Source: Adiantum capillus-veneris (Eukaryota; Streptophyta; Polypodiopsida; Polypodiales; Pteridaceae). Taken from it: a stretch of DNA of 64,000 bases. The stretch lies in the NCBI GenBank assembly GCA_014529385.2, contig CM043963.1:1740001-1804000 (forward strand), in the 5' to 3' direction. A program made the translations under genes and the position numbers. Under the pieces are notes generated by a model. The model did not search any database. It had not been told where the DNA came from and saw only the letters and a list, made by a program, of their open reading frames with translations. Below, in pieces: positions 32,279 through 43,384 of the stretch; positions within the stretch are counted from its first letter, which is position 1, and the number at the start of each line of letters is the position of its first letter.

Positions 32279-32929
32279 ATGTCAAATGTGGTCAAGAAAT
32301 GGGTAATTGAGCTGCAAGAGTTTGAGTTCTCATTTCTAGTGGAAGACAGTACAAGAGCTACCCTAGCTGATTTGTTGACTTACAAGGAGAATCCCCTTCT
32401 CGTTAAGGAAGAGGTGGTGAGAAAGGTAGTTGAAGAAGTGCCACAGATCAGCAATGCACATGTGTTCTTCTTTGATGGCTCATACATAAAGAGCCATGAT
32501 GCGGCTTCAGGGGGTATCGCACTTTATGATCCAGAGGGGAAGCTAGTATGCAAGAGAGGGCTCAAATTGGATGCGCATAATAACAATGAGTCTGAATATG
32601 CTACATTGGAAGCCGGATTACACATTTGTTTGAAGCATGGGTTTAGAAGGTTGAGCATAAAAGGTGATTCCTTGTTAGTTGTGAAGCAAGTGTTGGGTGT
32701 GTGGAAGAGCAAGAACACCTCATTGAAGGAAATGTGTTTCAGAATAAAAGGCCTGTTAACAAAGTTTGAAGCATGGAGCATCAGACACATTGAACGTGCT
32801 CTAAATGGAGAGGCACATGAAGCAGCTCAAAGCTGGATTGGGGAGCTATTTGTGTTGAGGACCAATTTTGGCTCAAGAAGAGGAGTTTTGGCTAATAGGA
32901 CTCATTCCGAAGGACATTCACAAGTCTAA
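32279..32929 (+). pseudogene. Second, archaeal-type RNase H of the Tat-type element
   Basis: It contains VFFFDGSYIKSHDAASGGIA (catalytic Asp in FDGS), NNNESEYATLEAGL (catalytic Glu) and IKGDSLLVVKQV (catalytic Asp). These are the motifs of the extra RNase H found in Tat/Ogre elements. The D-E-D residues are all retained, so this is one of the better-preserved parts. It overlaps the start of the integrase reading frame. Confidence 0.8.
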
Positions 32930-34121
32930 GAAGTATGGTTTTGTGCGTAGATCATCCAGGTACAAATTGATTGGTGATGTATTGTACATGAAAGCGGCTG
33001 ATCTCGTGTTGAGACATGTACCTTGGCGGGTGGAGCTTTATAGAGTGTTGGAAGAGAATCATGAAGGCGCATGTTGTGGACAGTTTGCTCTAAAGATCAC
33101 CTTGCAAAGGATCTTGCAAGAGGGGTATGTATGGCCTAGTTTGCACAAGTATGTTTACCATTGGCGTAGGTCTTGCAATAGGTGTCAAGCATTTGGCAAG
33201 AGATTGTTGAAGCCAGAGCTACAAAAAACCATTATGGCATTTGATGTGTTTGAAAGTGGGGGATTGATGCAATAGGCCTGTTACCTATCACAATCAGGGT
33301 CAAAATCTATATTTTGACTACAGTGGACTATCTCTCTAGATGGGCAAAGGCTATAGCAATAAAACAAATCACTGCAAAGGATGTGGGAAAATTTGTGTAC
33401 GATGAAATATGTTGCAAGTTTGGGGTGCCACTAGAGCTACTTTCAGACAAGGGGCCAAGATTTAGAGATAAACTGCTAGACTTTTTATGCTCGAAGATGA
33501 AGATTAGGCACCAGCATACCACTCCTTATTACCCACAATGTAATGGCTTAAATGAAATATTCAATGATGAGTTGGTACAAATTCTTTCAAAAGTCACAAA
33601 GCACCAAGGAAAGAATTGAGATTTGAAATTGCCTAGTGTATTATGGGCTTACCGTACTTTGATAAAGACAGTGCAGGGTTTACTCCATTTCATTTGGTAT
33701 ATGGAAGGAACCACTATTGCCTGTGGAAGTAGATTTGCCTGTGGTCAAGATGTTAGAAAAGTTTCTTGGGCAGCCTAGTGATGCATTCAAAGAGAGGCTC
33801 TTACAATTACAAGAGGTTCAGATGGATAGGATGAGCGCATTGGAACATTATGGGAAGATACAAATAAGGCTTTAGAAAAGATAAATGAAAAGGTAAAAGT
33901 AAGGGTACAAGAAACATGACTTGGTTTTGCGCTACAACAGTAAGCTGGATAAGATATTCCAAAAAAAGTTTCAAATTAAGTGGGAAGGCCCTTTCAAGGT
34001 GGTGGAGTGTTTTCCGAATGGTACATATCAGCTGGCTAACCTAGATGGGATTCTACATAAGTCAAGGGTAAATGTATTGTGTCTTAAATTGTATCATGCT
34101 AGATTGATGATGGTGGAGTAG
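32868..34121 (+). pseudogene. Integrase of the Tat-type element
   Basis: The HHCC zinc-binding part lies at about 33055-33190 (EGACCGQFALKITLQRILQE, then CNRCQ). The catalytic core follows in a second frame (33314-33619), with TVDYLSRWAKA, LSDKGPRF (second Asp) and CNGLNEIFN (Glu). The first Asp region is broken at 33275. The C-terminal part (33921-34121) contains FQIKWEGPFKVVECF and LANLDG. At least four frame breaks are seen. Confidence 0.78.
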
Positions 34122-35143
34122 GATGAGTTGTTTGCAGAACAAGTAATGTATGTGAGGGATGAGGAGACCTGTGACGCGGCGAGTCTGATCTAGTAGGCTA
34201 GGGGATGGAAAAATTATGTTAGGAAGAAGTGATTGTGCATATGTACATACACATGCATGGTGCATTGAATAAAGGATTGCCCATTTTCCAAAGCCTGGTG
34301 GTTACGTGGGGCCCACATGTGTACAGGTAGGATAATTGTACATAGCCTACATCGATTTTCATTATCACCAGTACCAATGTGTTTTTTCTATAATAATGAG
34401 GAGTTGGTAGCACGTAAAACGTCTCAAGGAAACTATCCGCGGGCCAACGACATGAGGTAAGCAGGTGCGTCAGATGACATCTAGTGGCGTCAGGAGGTCG
34501 AATGGGGTCAATACTTGCACGTGGGTAAGCGAGGACACAACATGGGTGTTTTCTTGTGATGATTATGCAGAAAGGTCATCATGAGGACTATATTTGGGGG
34601 CCACTTCACGTGGTTGTGGGATGAATTATTGAAAAAAGTTGAGTGCCATGTACGCGGATGGATGTAGAAGGGTGAAAAAAATGCACTGCGTGGCCATTTT
34701 TTGGCCTGTTCGGGGTCTGTTTGAGGTCAATCAAAAGGCGCCAAAGGTGCCCAAGTAATAAAGTGAAGTGTGGACACTGAAAAACTAGAGAAAAAGACCA
34801 GCAAAACGTGAAGAGAGGAGGAGGAACAACCGCAACTGAGTTTTTGCTGTTTTTGGAGCCTGTTTTGGCCATAAACTGCTCATCCGAGGTCTCTTTTGAG
34901 CATTTTGATACTGTAAATTGGGGGTTTTGGCCGCTCTGTACGCAATGGTGATGTCCATTTGTCAAATTTCTCACTTTTTTTCCGTTTTGGCTGTGTAATT
35001 TTCTCTTGTGAGTGAAGCCTCTTTTCAAATTTGTGTTTGTATCTGGCATATTTCATCCATATTGCGTGAGCTATTTTCCCCATTGGTGTTGGACCAAGCT
35101 CAATTGTATCTAATCATAAAACATATTCCTCTTTTCAGCTGAG

Positions 35144-35145
<2 letters not shown>
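34122..35145. other. Unassigned sequence after the Tat-type integrase
   Basis: It may be the long 3' untranslated region that Tat elements carry. No LTR start or convincing polypurine tract was found. Confidence 0.35.

Positions 35146-35146
<1 letters not shown>

Positions 35147-35193
<47 letters not shown>
35147..35193. repeat. (TG)n microsatellite
   Basis: About 23 uninterrupted TG units. A shorter TG run follows at 35289-35302. Confidence 0.95.
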
Positions 35194-35194
<1 letters not shown>

Positions 35195-35199
35195 GAGTG

Positions 35200-37004
35200 G
35201 GAAAATGAATAGTCTTTCTGCTCTCACTCCATCGGTGTGTTCCCTGTCTCGGCCAGGTGGGTTGTGTAAGCTGAGTGGTGCCCCATAGTGTGTGTGTGTG
35301 TGTCATCCCAAGAGTGTGTGTCGGGTGATCATAGAGGCGTTGTGTGTGTTTCCATCCCGTTCACAGCGATTGTCCATAAGGACCCACATCCCCTTTACAT
35401 TCTCTACCTGCACAATATACATATTTCACAAGAATTGGAACATGGGAGAACTTGCTCCTCTGTGTAACGTGCAAAAGAGAAGGAAAATGAATGCCTCTAT
35501 AGCCTTGCACGAGCCACACTGTCGGCGGAAGAAAGAGCTGTTGCACAACCGAAAACACCTGTGATAAACACCTGTAGAGATTTATGAAAAAAACTTGAAG
35601 CATGAAACACACTCAAAATTAGCCTCCTCAACTAGAACATCAGTAGCTGGGTTGAATCCATGATGGCATTGTCAAAAATGAGCTCAAACTACTCGGATGA
35701 CTAGGGGGCTCATTGCAATGACCTTGGACGCCACCTCGGGGGTCTCAAAATGTATGTGATAGTAGTCACATCCCAGAAGCTAAACGTCAATGATCTTGCC
35801 CACCTCTGCTAAAAGGCATTCTTGGAAGTGATCATGCATCTTCCCTCGGCTAGGTCAAGTGCCGATGATCTTGCAAATAACAGAGGTGGGCTGAAGGCAT
35901 GCCACCTCTGCCTCTAAGCTTGCTTGCTCTGTCAGCAAGAGATCAAGTCGGATGGTGGGTTCCGCGAGGTTGAGCGAGGGTGCTTTTGTCGAGTCCCTCT
36001 GTGGTAGAGCAGAATCCTCCATCTATGTCTATTGTTGCTGTGATGGTGTGAAGGTAGATTGAAGGCATAGAAGAGCAAGGTGAAGCAATAGGAAAAATTG
36101 ATGCCACTTGGAAACACCACCAAGGACAAGCTAAGGTGAGAAACCAAGAGGGCGAGGTGGGGGTGGGGGGTGTGAGGGGAGCGCCAGGAGGGAATGGAGG
36201 GTGAGCAGGCTGTTGGCAGCTCAGGGCAGGGGGGGGGGGAGGGAGGGGGAAGAGATGGGTTGGGATGGTAGGCTTAGGGCAGCGCAAGGGGGAGCTTGGA
36301 TAAGGGCAACGATGGAGAATGCCTATGGGCAACAACAGTGAGCATTATCTCCACCAATCAATATGATTTTCTCGAGGTAAAGGGTTTTTTTTATGTATAA
36401 GCTGAAGATCTTTTTTTTTTTGTGAACATCACCAAACTTGGAAAGAGTGAAAGAGAGATCCTTAGCTACACCAATACAAGAAAACACAAAATTTTGTTAT
36501 TATGTATCTCGCATGAATCAAAAGATTCTCTACATGTTATTGATGTCACTAGCTCCAAGTTTAATTGTTCCTTAATGTTTGTTATGTTTTCTTGTCTTAA
36601 GTACCATGCCTTTATTAAGGATGTCTTTACTTTCCTACAAATTTGATGTCAAAAAAAAACTTTAAAACCATTCTCCTTTCTTAAAAGTAACCATATTTCT
36701 GTTTTTAATTAACCATATATCCAAATTCTTATAGAGGAAGGAAGTATCAAAATCAATCAAAAATGAAAAGGCACCCGTGTAGAAGATCAAAATTCCAAGA
36801 GACCACATATTGAAGCCCATATTCAAACTAGTGTCAACATTAGCGTGCTGCCAGGCTTCGGCCACACAAGAGAGTTTTCTGTCAATAACTCAAGTTAGTC
36901 TCCATTGAAACCATCCCAAGGAAACATTAGTTATGAAATTCAAATCAGCATTTAGGTTCTACATCAATAAGTCACGATCAACACTAGCAAGCAGTGGTCC
37001 TTTA
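35200..37004. other. Unassigned sequence with a G-rich stretch
   Basis: No domain was recognised on either strand. At 36155-36255 the plus strand has several runs of three to eleven G separated by short loops. This inflates a proline-rich minus-strand frame (35943-36335) that I do not consider a gene. Confidence 0.35.
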
Positions 37005-37012
37005 TCAAGGGG

Positions 37013-37259
37013 CTCGGGGGGTTCACTATGTGTAAAACTACCATATCACTTGCGTTCAAGACATGTTTGTAAAACCCCTTATCTATGAATTTTTTAAGGA
37101 ATATAATATACGCTTTTCTTTTAAAATCTGTAATCTTTTTTCAAATTTGAGAAAATAATTCCCTTTTGTATATATATTTCTGTAAGTTTCAAGAACTTTA
37201 AATACCCTTCTGTTGAACTCACGTGATAGGTTACATTTTTATTAGGTGACCTCCGCGGG
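37013..37259. mobile_element. MITE copy 1 (247 bp, 8-bp target duplication)
   Basis: TCAAGGGG flanks both ends (37005-37012 and 37260-37267). The ends are imperfect inverted repeats: GGTTCACTATG...ACTACCATATCA on the left, and the complement of TGATAGGTTACA...AGGTGACC on the right. A CACGTG site lies near each end in the family. The element matches 50603-50844 in reverse complement. Confidence 0.8.
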
Positions 37260-37267
37260 TCAAGGGG

Positions 37268-37701
37268 TCACCAAAAACCTAAAAAATTTCTTGTCAGAGA
37301 GGGATTACCCCACCCATAAACAACATGCTAAAGATGGCTTGCCCATCTAGGCCCCACCTTTACAGTACAATACCCCCTTTAAAAAAGAGCGAAGGTATCA
37401 TAATTGAGACAACTATAGAATGGCATGGTAGCTACCACCCCTCAATCCCATTAATGTTAAAGCATTGATGTCAATAAGGCATTGTATAGTTTACTGATAC
37501 ACATAGGCAAAAGTAGTATATTAATTCAACACTACAAAAGTGAATGATAATCCCAACACAGACGAGCAGGGATGGTATAATCCCTTCATGTCTTCAAGGC
37601 GACCACCAAATACAATGCAATGACTTCTACAAAGAGCTATGACTTTGAAAAACCAAGGCAAAACCAAATGTATGATATTGGTTTGCAAAATGCTCATCTA
37701 C
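37268..37701. other. Unassigned sequence
   Basis: AT-rich, no coding region recognised. It is the left flank of the LINE. Confidence 0.3.
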
Positions 37702-37720
37702 TTGAAATGAGGCACATCCT
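37702..37720. repeat. LINE target site duplication, left copy
   Basis: TTGAAATGAGGCACATCCT, identical to 41732-41750. It directly precedes the T-run that is the minus-strand poly(A) tail. Confidence 0.95.
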
Positions 37721-37854
37721 TTTTTTTTTGCAAAACTCACAATTGTGAGTAGATAGTATTAAAAACATCATAAAAATACACCAAACTCAAGCTGAGTCTG
37801 AGCCTTGAGGGTCAAAAGATTACAAGTTTTCTGCTTTTGAAAGAGAGACCACAA

Positions 37855-38430
37855 CTACTCCAAAGTTTTACAAGTTGTCATCATGACATTATACCAATCC
37901 TCTGAGGCTTGTTTGCCTCCGATCATGTGGATCGTCACTTCGCTCTCTTGTATGATTTCACAAAAGCTTGCCACAGCCAGATCCCCCTCAAACACACGGT
38001 GGTTCCTTGCTTGCCAAATATGGTGAAAGAAGTAGTATCTCATTATTTGAGTGCACACAAGGAGAGCAGGACTACCCATCCTGTTACTACCAAAGAGCAG
38101 ATCAGTCTTGAAGAACTTAATTTGCCATGTCCTTTGAATCCACTTGCATATTTTCCCAGCCATGCCACTGATAGCCTGGCATCCCATGAAAAGGTGGGCT
38201 AGGTCTTCAGTAGCTATTCTGCATCCCGAGCAGCGATCGAACCCAATTCCGCTTTCTTGTATCTTTACACCCGTCGATAGAGCACCCCACATCACTTTCC
38301 ATAGAAATACCTTCATATATTGTGGCCACCATGGCTTCCAGATGTTCTCCATCAATCCCTCCCACCGTTTTTCCGTCCAGTACCTCTTCCATAATTTGTT
38401 GAGGGGGCTACACCAGTTAGCCTTGTACAT
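37855..38430 (-). pseudogene. LINE ORF2 C-terminus, zinc-binding RT segment (zf-RVT)
   Basis: WKVMWGALSTGVKIQESG, then CSGCRIATEDLAHLFMGC, is the cysteine/histidine pattern of the zf-RVT domain (C-x2-C-x7-H-x4-C) at the end of plant L1-like ORF2. FFHHIWQARNHRVFEG follows, as usual. The 191-codon frame is open and ends about 125 bp before the poly(A) tail. Confidence 0.8.
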
Positions 38431-39337
38431 TAATGCATGGTAAATGCCTTTAGAATGTGGTTTCCAAAAGAGGCTACTTCTGGGCCATCTCTAAGTGCCC
38501 CATTCAAAATTGGATTCACAGATTGGCATCACCACCTTATCAATCTCTTTTAACACCATGTATACTAGTAATAACTCAAAGACATTCAATTGAAATTGGA
38601 TTTCTATAGAGTCATCAGTTTTCCAGCACTTACTTTTACCATCCCAGAATTGCTCTAGTCAAATGAGCCCCTTATTATTCAGATTTCTATCCAATAGGGG
38701 CTTTGTGACGGCCCCAATATTTTATAGAGCCAAGGGGACCAATGAAAAATGGAGTTCTTAAAGTATCTGGTTTCTTTCTCCCATTCCAAAAACCTCAGCT
38801 GCTCTTTTGCACTTCCTCATAAGTTCCCAAGAGTGTCCACCAGATCTAAGATAAGATCACTTCAGGGCGAGAAGTTTGTCGTGCATCACAAACCCCTTTC
38901 ACTTTCCCCCTTTCGATCTCAATTTTACTGCATCAAGCATTGCCTTGGTCATGATAGCCCAGGCTTGGTCCTGTTTAGCCAATGAGAACATAAATTTGGC
39001 ACACATGGCCTCAGCATGGGATACACGATTAAGAATTCCGAGCCCTCCTTGGTCTATCAAGCAAGCAACCACCTCCCATCTAGCCCACTGCCCATGGCCG
39101 AGAGGTTTTTGTGTTGTTTTTCCACAGAAATCTTTTAACTGGTTTTAAGAATTCTTTCCAGTGACACTTGGCCATCTTAAGCATGCGGCTGAGGAAATCA
39201 ATATACAGGATCATAAAAGAGTTAATCACTCTAATCCGGCTTTGAAAGGGGAGGAGAACAAACTCCCATATTCTCATTTTTGAGCTTATTTTTTTCAAGG
39301 ACCCATTGAAATCTTTGCCTGTGGGTTACTTCCACCC
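38431..39337 (-). pseudogene. LINE ORF2, region between RT and zinc-binding segment
   Basis: Fragments in several frames. They include RIRVINSFMILYIDFLSR and a KHFLWKN-like stretch (KRFLWKNNTKTSRPWAVG), typical of the sequence after the RT in plant L1 elements. Broken by stops. Confidence 0.6.
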
Positions 39338-40806
39338 CTACAGGGGCTCCCAGGTGTTTGAAAACACTCCCTTTTGAGATAATCTCTCCTGTCTAGACTG
39401 AAGGGTCAAAAGAGTCGTTCTCCGACAGGAGATAAGCCTTGAATTCTCTATATTGCACTTGGATCCCGAGGCCACGGCAAATGTTTGCACAATCTTCAGA
39501 GCTCTCCTAACCACTTGAGGGAACGCCTTCAAGAATAGGAGCGAATCATCTGCGAACATTTTGGCTAGTAGTGGTCGTTGCCCAGTAATGCCAGGCCTTG
39601 AATCTCTCCCCGTGCAGCACTGGCTTTGAGCATCGTAATGAGAGGATGCGACCCGATGGCGAACAGAAAGGGGGCCAGGGGACATCCTTGCTTAATAGAC
39701 CTTTTAACCTCAAAAGAGCCTACAATTTTGTCATTGAACAAGAGCTCTGATTGTCTGCCAATGCCTAGTGTGTGTATGAGGCGGCAAAGGCGAGGCCCAA
39801 AGCCCAGAGCTCCCATGACTTCTTCTAAATAGGACCATACTATTCTGTCCTAGGCTTTGTCAAGGTCCAATTGCAGCAAGATGCACTCTTGCTTGGAGAA
39901 GGATGCATACTCAATTCCTACCACTGCTGCCAAGATATTGTCATATATAGATCTCCCTTTAATGAACCTGTGTTGATGGGGAGAGATTATCCGACTCACG
40001 AGGGGGGCAAGTCTGAGAGCTACCACCTTGGAAATAATTTTGTATTCTACTGACATCATCGTAATGGGACGCCAATGTTTAAGTTGAGAGCAACAGATAT
40101 GTTTGGGCCCTCTCTTCACACTTGCATCCAACAACTCTTCGGACATCACTTGATTGGCCATCCGTGTGACTGGACCCTTGAGATCATCCCAAAATTCCCT
40201 GAAGAATTTAGCCGTCAGTCCATCCCAGACGGGGGCCTTTTCATTTCCAAGAGCTTTAAGTGCCGCTGAGCATTCCTCTTTAGGAAAGGCCAATTCCATG
40301 CGGTTGGCTTCCTCCCGGGGAACCTTCTTTTCAACACTCCCAAGTAAGGACGCTCGGGCTTCTTCCACTTCTTGAGATTGGGTCTCTGGCTGGCTGAGAG
40401 AATTGAGCATAAGTCCAGCCATCTCATCTTGGTTTTGAATTGTATTCGCTTTCTCATCATCGAGCACTTGCACGCGGCCTCGACTCTTCCTCACCTTCAA
40501 AGCCCTTAAAAAATGTGCTTGGTTAGTAGGCTCTAGTTGAAGGAACGTTTCCCTAGAGATAAATATTGCCTTCTTGATTTCCTCCAGCTGTTCATTGGCC
40601 AGGTGAGATTTAGCTTCAAGCCATCGCTTGTGGTCCTCCTCGATAGCTAGTTCGGCAGCCTTTCTAGAGGCTAAATGCGCTACCTCCTCTGTGAGATGTT
40701 TGATATGTGCCTCATTGGATTTTTTAACCCGAGGACCCAAAGTTTTGATTGCTTTTTGTACACTTCGAACAAATAGATTCCAAGAACTAGGTTTATTCAT
40801 CCCCAC
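39338..40806 (-). pseudogene. LINE ORF2 reverse transcriptase
   Basis: In order: a connector with ALKALGNEKAPVWDGLTAKF (usually KAPGPDG), the HWRPITMMSVEYKIISKVVA block, HQHRFIKGRSIYDNIL, LQLDLDKA then a stop and DRIVWSYLEE, IKQGCPLAPFLF, and FADDSLLFLKA at the active site. The stop at about 39850 replaces the Tyr of the usual KAYDR motif. A frameshift separates the GCPL and FADD blocks. The catalytic DD is kept. Confidence 0.85.
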
Positions 40807-41275
40807 ATCTTTCTTGATCTTTCCCAGTGCTTTCTTGGTGATGCTTCTGAAGAGAGGGTCTTTGAACAGGTGTGTCCCTATAACAAGGAGATTTTTCTCC
40901 CCTCCTAGGAATTCCCCCCCCCGTTATCTTTCTTGAGTTGTAAGTGTAATGGCATGTGATTGGAAAGGCTTTTTGTTGAGGTTACCTTCATCTCTAACGT
41001 CGATGAAATCCAGTCAGCTTGATGAGAGTAGTAGCATCTGTCCAGCCGGAGGCAATGCAGGCATACTAAAGGCTCGTGTATGTGAACCCAGGAATGTTGT
41101 TCCAAGGACCCACTTCCCACAAGTCAATCATGGCCCACTTCTCACATAAGCTCAGCCATTTAGACTTTTCTGAGCCAGCCAGTATACCGACGGAGCCTGT
41201 TCTGTCCTTGTTTTTCTCGACCATATTGAAATCTCCAACCATCATCCACTCCCCTTCGATCGGAGTATCCCTGAG
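40807..41275 (-). pseudogene. LINE endonuclease C-terminal half, broken
   Basis: It continues the endonuclease frame after a stop at 41276, with WMMVGDFNMVEK (the GDFN box of the endonuclease fold) and CEKWAMIDLWEVGPWN. Then it shifts. LSNHMPLHL at about 40950 fits the conserved SDH-type box near the end of the domain. Confidence 0.65.
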
Positions 41276-41647
41276 CTACATCCACAATTTAGTTCTATCC
41301 TTTGCATTGCAAGGGCCGTATACATTTACAATGGTGATAGGATGATCGTCCCATCTCATTCGAACACCAAGGACTCTTCCGGAGGGGTGGTTTAACACCG
41401 TCTTTGGCTCCAAATCTCTGTCCGTAATAAATAAGACACCACTGAAGCCGTCACTTCCTTCCCCATAGAAAATAAGTTTTTTTCCTACAACCTGTTTTCT
41501 CTTGCTACGAGCATCCAAATGGTGCTCTTGGATGGCCCAGCAATTGAGTTCCTTCTCTTTCTTCACTTCTTCCCAGAACAGAGTGCCCTTCTTTCGGGTT
41601 TTTAATCCCTTCACATTCCAAGATTGAATAGAGAGAGAATCACTCAT
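41276..41647 (-). pseudogene. LINE ORF2 N-terminus, AP-type endonuclease
   Basis: MSDSLSIQSWNVKGLKTRKK has the SWNxRGL start of plant L1 endonucleases. QEHHLDARSKRK (metal-binding Glu) and ITIVNVYGPCNAKDR follow. The 123-codon frame ends in a TAG where the domain would continue. Confidence 0.82.
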
Positions 41648-41721
41648 TGGAAAAGGGGGAAAAATTCTTCTGCCTCCAGGAACTCTTCCACAGAGTTCCC
41701 ATTCAGGTTGTCCTCTTCCAT
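41644..41721 (-). CDS. 25-codon ORF overlapping LINE ORF2 start by ATGA
   Basis: MEEDNLNGNSVEEFLEAEEF and five more residues, then TGA. The stop shares bases with the ORF2 start codon (ATGA at 41647-41644). It starts 10 bp inside the insertion end, so it is either the remnant C-terminus of ORF1 in a 5'-truncated copy or a short upstream ORF. The overlap would allow stop-restart translation of ORF2. Confidence 0.5.
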   Translation of the reverse strand: MEEDNLNGNSVEEFLEAEEFFPLFQ

Positions 41722-41731
41722 TGGCGTTCAG

Positions 41732-41750
41732 TTGAAATGAGGCACATCCT
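41732..41750. repeat. LINE target site duplication, right copy
   Basis: Identical to 37702-37720, 19 of 19 bases. Confidence 0.95.
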
Positions 41751-42170
41751 CTTCAACTTTCTTTTTTGATTTTGTCATGGTGAACATAGTAACTCTAGTA
41801 CATTAGCACTCCAACTAGTAAAGAGAGGAGCTCCGCTTGAAAAAAAGGATTAAGTGAGCACCACAAAGCTTTTATAGATGTTGATGATGTCATCCCTGCA
41901 TAAATGCTCCAAAATGTGAAGGGGCGGCTACCTATTGAGTGAGATCACAAGTGCATCAAAAGATGATGAAGCAAACTCGTAGCTTGAGAATATTCTTAGA
42001 ACTTTAATACCCTAAGGCCACTTCCCATGCGACCTTAAGGGTCATGGATTGTCATACCAAGCCCTTAAGGGGGGGGAAATCTCTCTCTAGGTTTGTTCAG
42101 AATGTAGGGGATGTATTGTTTTAGCTTTGGTTTTTGTGCTTCCTTGCTTTGTTAGGGGGGATGGAAATAC
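41751..42170. other. Unassigned flank of the LINE
   Basis: AT-rich, no domain recognised. It is contiguous with 37268-37701 once the LINE is removed. Confidence 0.3.
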
Positions 42171-42318
<148 letters not shown>

Positions 42319-42441
42319 TACTTGCCCTATCCCAAGCACCCAAACTCCATTGAAGTAATAAGCCCCAAGAGCAGGGCCTATTGCCTCATCAAAGAGATGA
42401 GAGTGTTCAATATCTAGCCAAAATTTAGGCCAGTTTTTATA

Positions 42442-42747
42442 AAAAAGTACTCTGATGATCGTCCTTGTAGCATTCAATCTTGCAAACCCATTTGAAAAAA
42501 ACTTATTTCTTCGATTAGAGATCTCTTCTAAGGTAATGAAGGTTGACGTCAAAGAATACATAATGAGGTGAAGGAGCCCTAAGTACGTTTTATCAAAAAG
42601 TGCCAATGAGGGTCCTTGTAACATTCGGTCTTCTGTCTTCTGAACCCATTTGAACAAAACTTATTTCTTAGATTAGAGATCTCTCAAAATCATGAAGGAA
42701 GACGACCAAGAATACATAATTAGGTGAAGGAGCCCTAATTATTTTAA
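42442..42747. repeat. Tandem duplication, period about 153 bp
   Basis: 42442-42594 and 42595-42747 share AACCCATTTGAA, AAAACTTATTTCTT, GATTAGAGATCTCT and AGGTGAAGGAGCCCTAA in the same order. Confidence 0.85.
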
Positions 42748-42955
42748 AGTGCGTTGGTGAAGGGCGTGTTACTATTACTTTTTACAAACTCAACAGAAAC
42801 AATTTCCACCAACTTATGTCTTTTCCAATTGAACCTTGCTTCATAATTGCTAGTTACTTTTAATCCAGAGGTCCAAACCCAAAAAAGTTCAATACTATAG
42901 CATTTAGTAATCATGCTGATCCTAATGATACCAAGAAAACTCAATTTGGCCTCCA

Positions 42956-42976
42956 AACATGGACGCGATCCATGTT
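42956..42976. repeat. Dyad motif 1 (AACATGGA - 5 bp - TCCATGTT)
   Basis: Perfect 8-bp arms around CGCGA. Confidence 0.88.
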
Positions 42977-43241
42977 CCCATGGTGATAGCTTGACCTGAA
43001 ATTTTCCCAGACAATAGTGTTCATGAAAGGAAACATATCCCCAAGTCCAATTTTGAAAAAAACAATCAACAAATCTGGGTCAAAAGGCATCAAAACAGAA
43101 GAGAGACTCAAAGCCACAGAGCAGTCCTAGGATTTGGCATTTGACCTATCAAAACAATTCTTAATTCAAAAAGATTTGAGATATAGATTGTAGAGATAGA
43201 GTGTAACAAGATTCCTACAGATCAAGTCCAAATGTGGTGGA

Positions 43242-43262
43242 ACATGGGGTCGCAATCCATGT
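43242..43262. repeat. Dyad motif 2 (ACATGG - 9 bp - CCATGT)
   Basis: The same ACATGG/CCATGT arms as motif 1 around GGTCGCAAT. Confidence 0.8.
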
Positions 43263-43351
43263 ACCCCAACCTCAGAAATTGGTGAAATTTGGAATAGAGC
43301 CTACAGATGACCTTGTCTAGCTACTGTCAAAATTTGAAGCCAAAACTTAAC

Positions 43352-43384
43352 AAGAGGTCATGGATTGCAATCCACGTACCTCTT
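43352..43384. repeat. Dyad motif 3 (AAGAGGT ... ACCTCTT)
   Basis: Outer arms AAGAGGT/ACCTCTT around a perfect GGATTGCAATCC core. The centre GCAATCCACGTACC resembles motif 2 (GCAATCCATGTACC). Confidence 0.85.

Larger units (their letters stand above)
28985..34121 (+). mobile_element. Decayed Ty3/gypsy element of the Tat type
   Basis: Gag, protease, reverse transcriptase, RNase H, a second (archaeal-type) RNase H and integrase lie in gypsy order over 5.1 kb. The second RNase H between the RT unit and integrase is the mark of the Tat/Ogre lineage. No chromodomain is seen. Multiple stops and shifts make it inactive. I could not define paired LTRs. Confidence 0.8.
37721..41731 (-). mobile_element. 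L1-like LINE, complete insertion with 19-bp target duplication
   Basis: On the minus strand it runs from 41731 to a poly(A) tail seen as T9 at 37721-37729. It carries endonuclease, reverse transcriptase with an FADD box, and a C-terminal zinc-binding segment, in the usual order. Exact 19-bp duplications flank it. It is probably 5' truncated because only a 25-codon piece precedes the endonuclease ORF. Internal stops make it inactive. Confidence 0.92.

Noticed and set aside
35943-36335. Proline-rich minus-strand ORF of 130 codons
   Set aside because: It follows from G-runs on the plus strand, with no domain, no conserved partner and no splice or promoter context.
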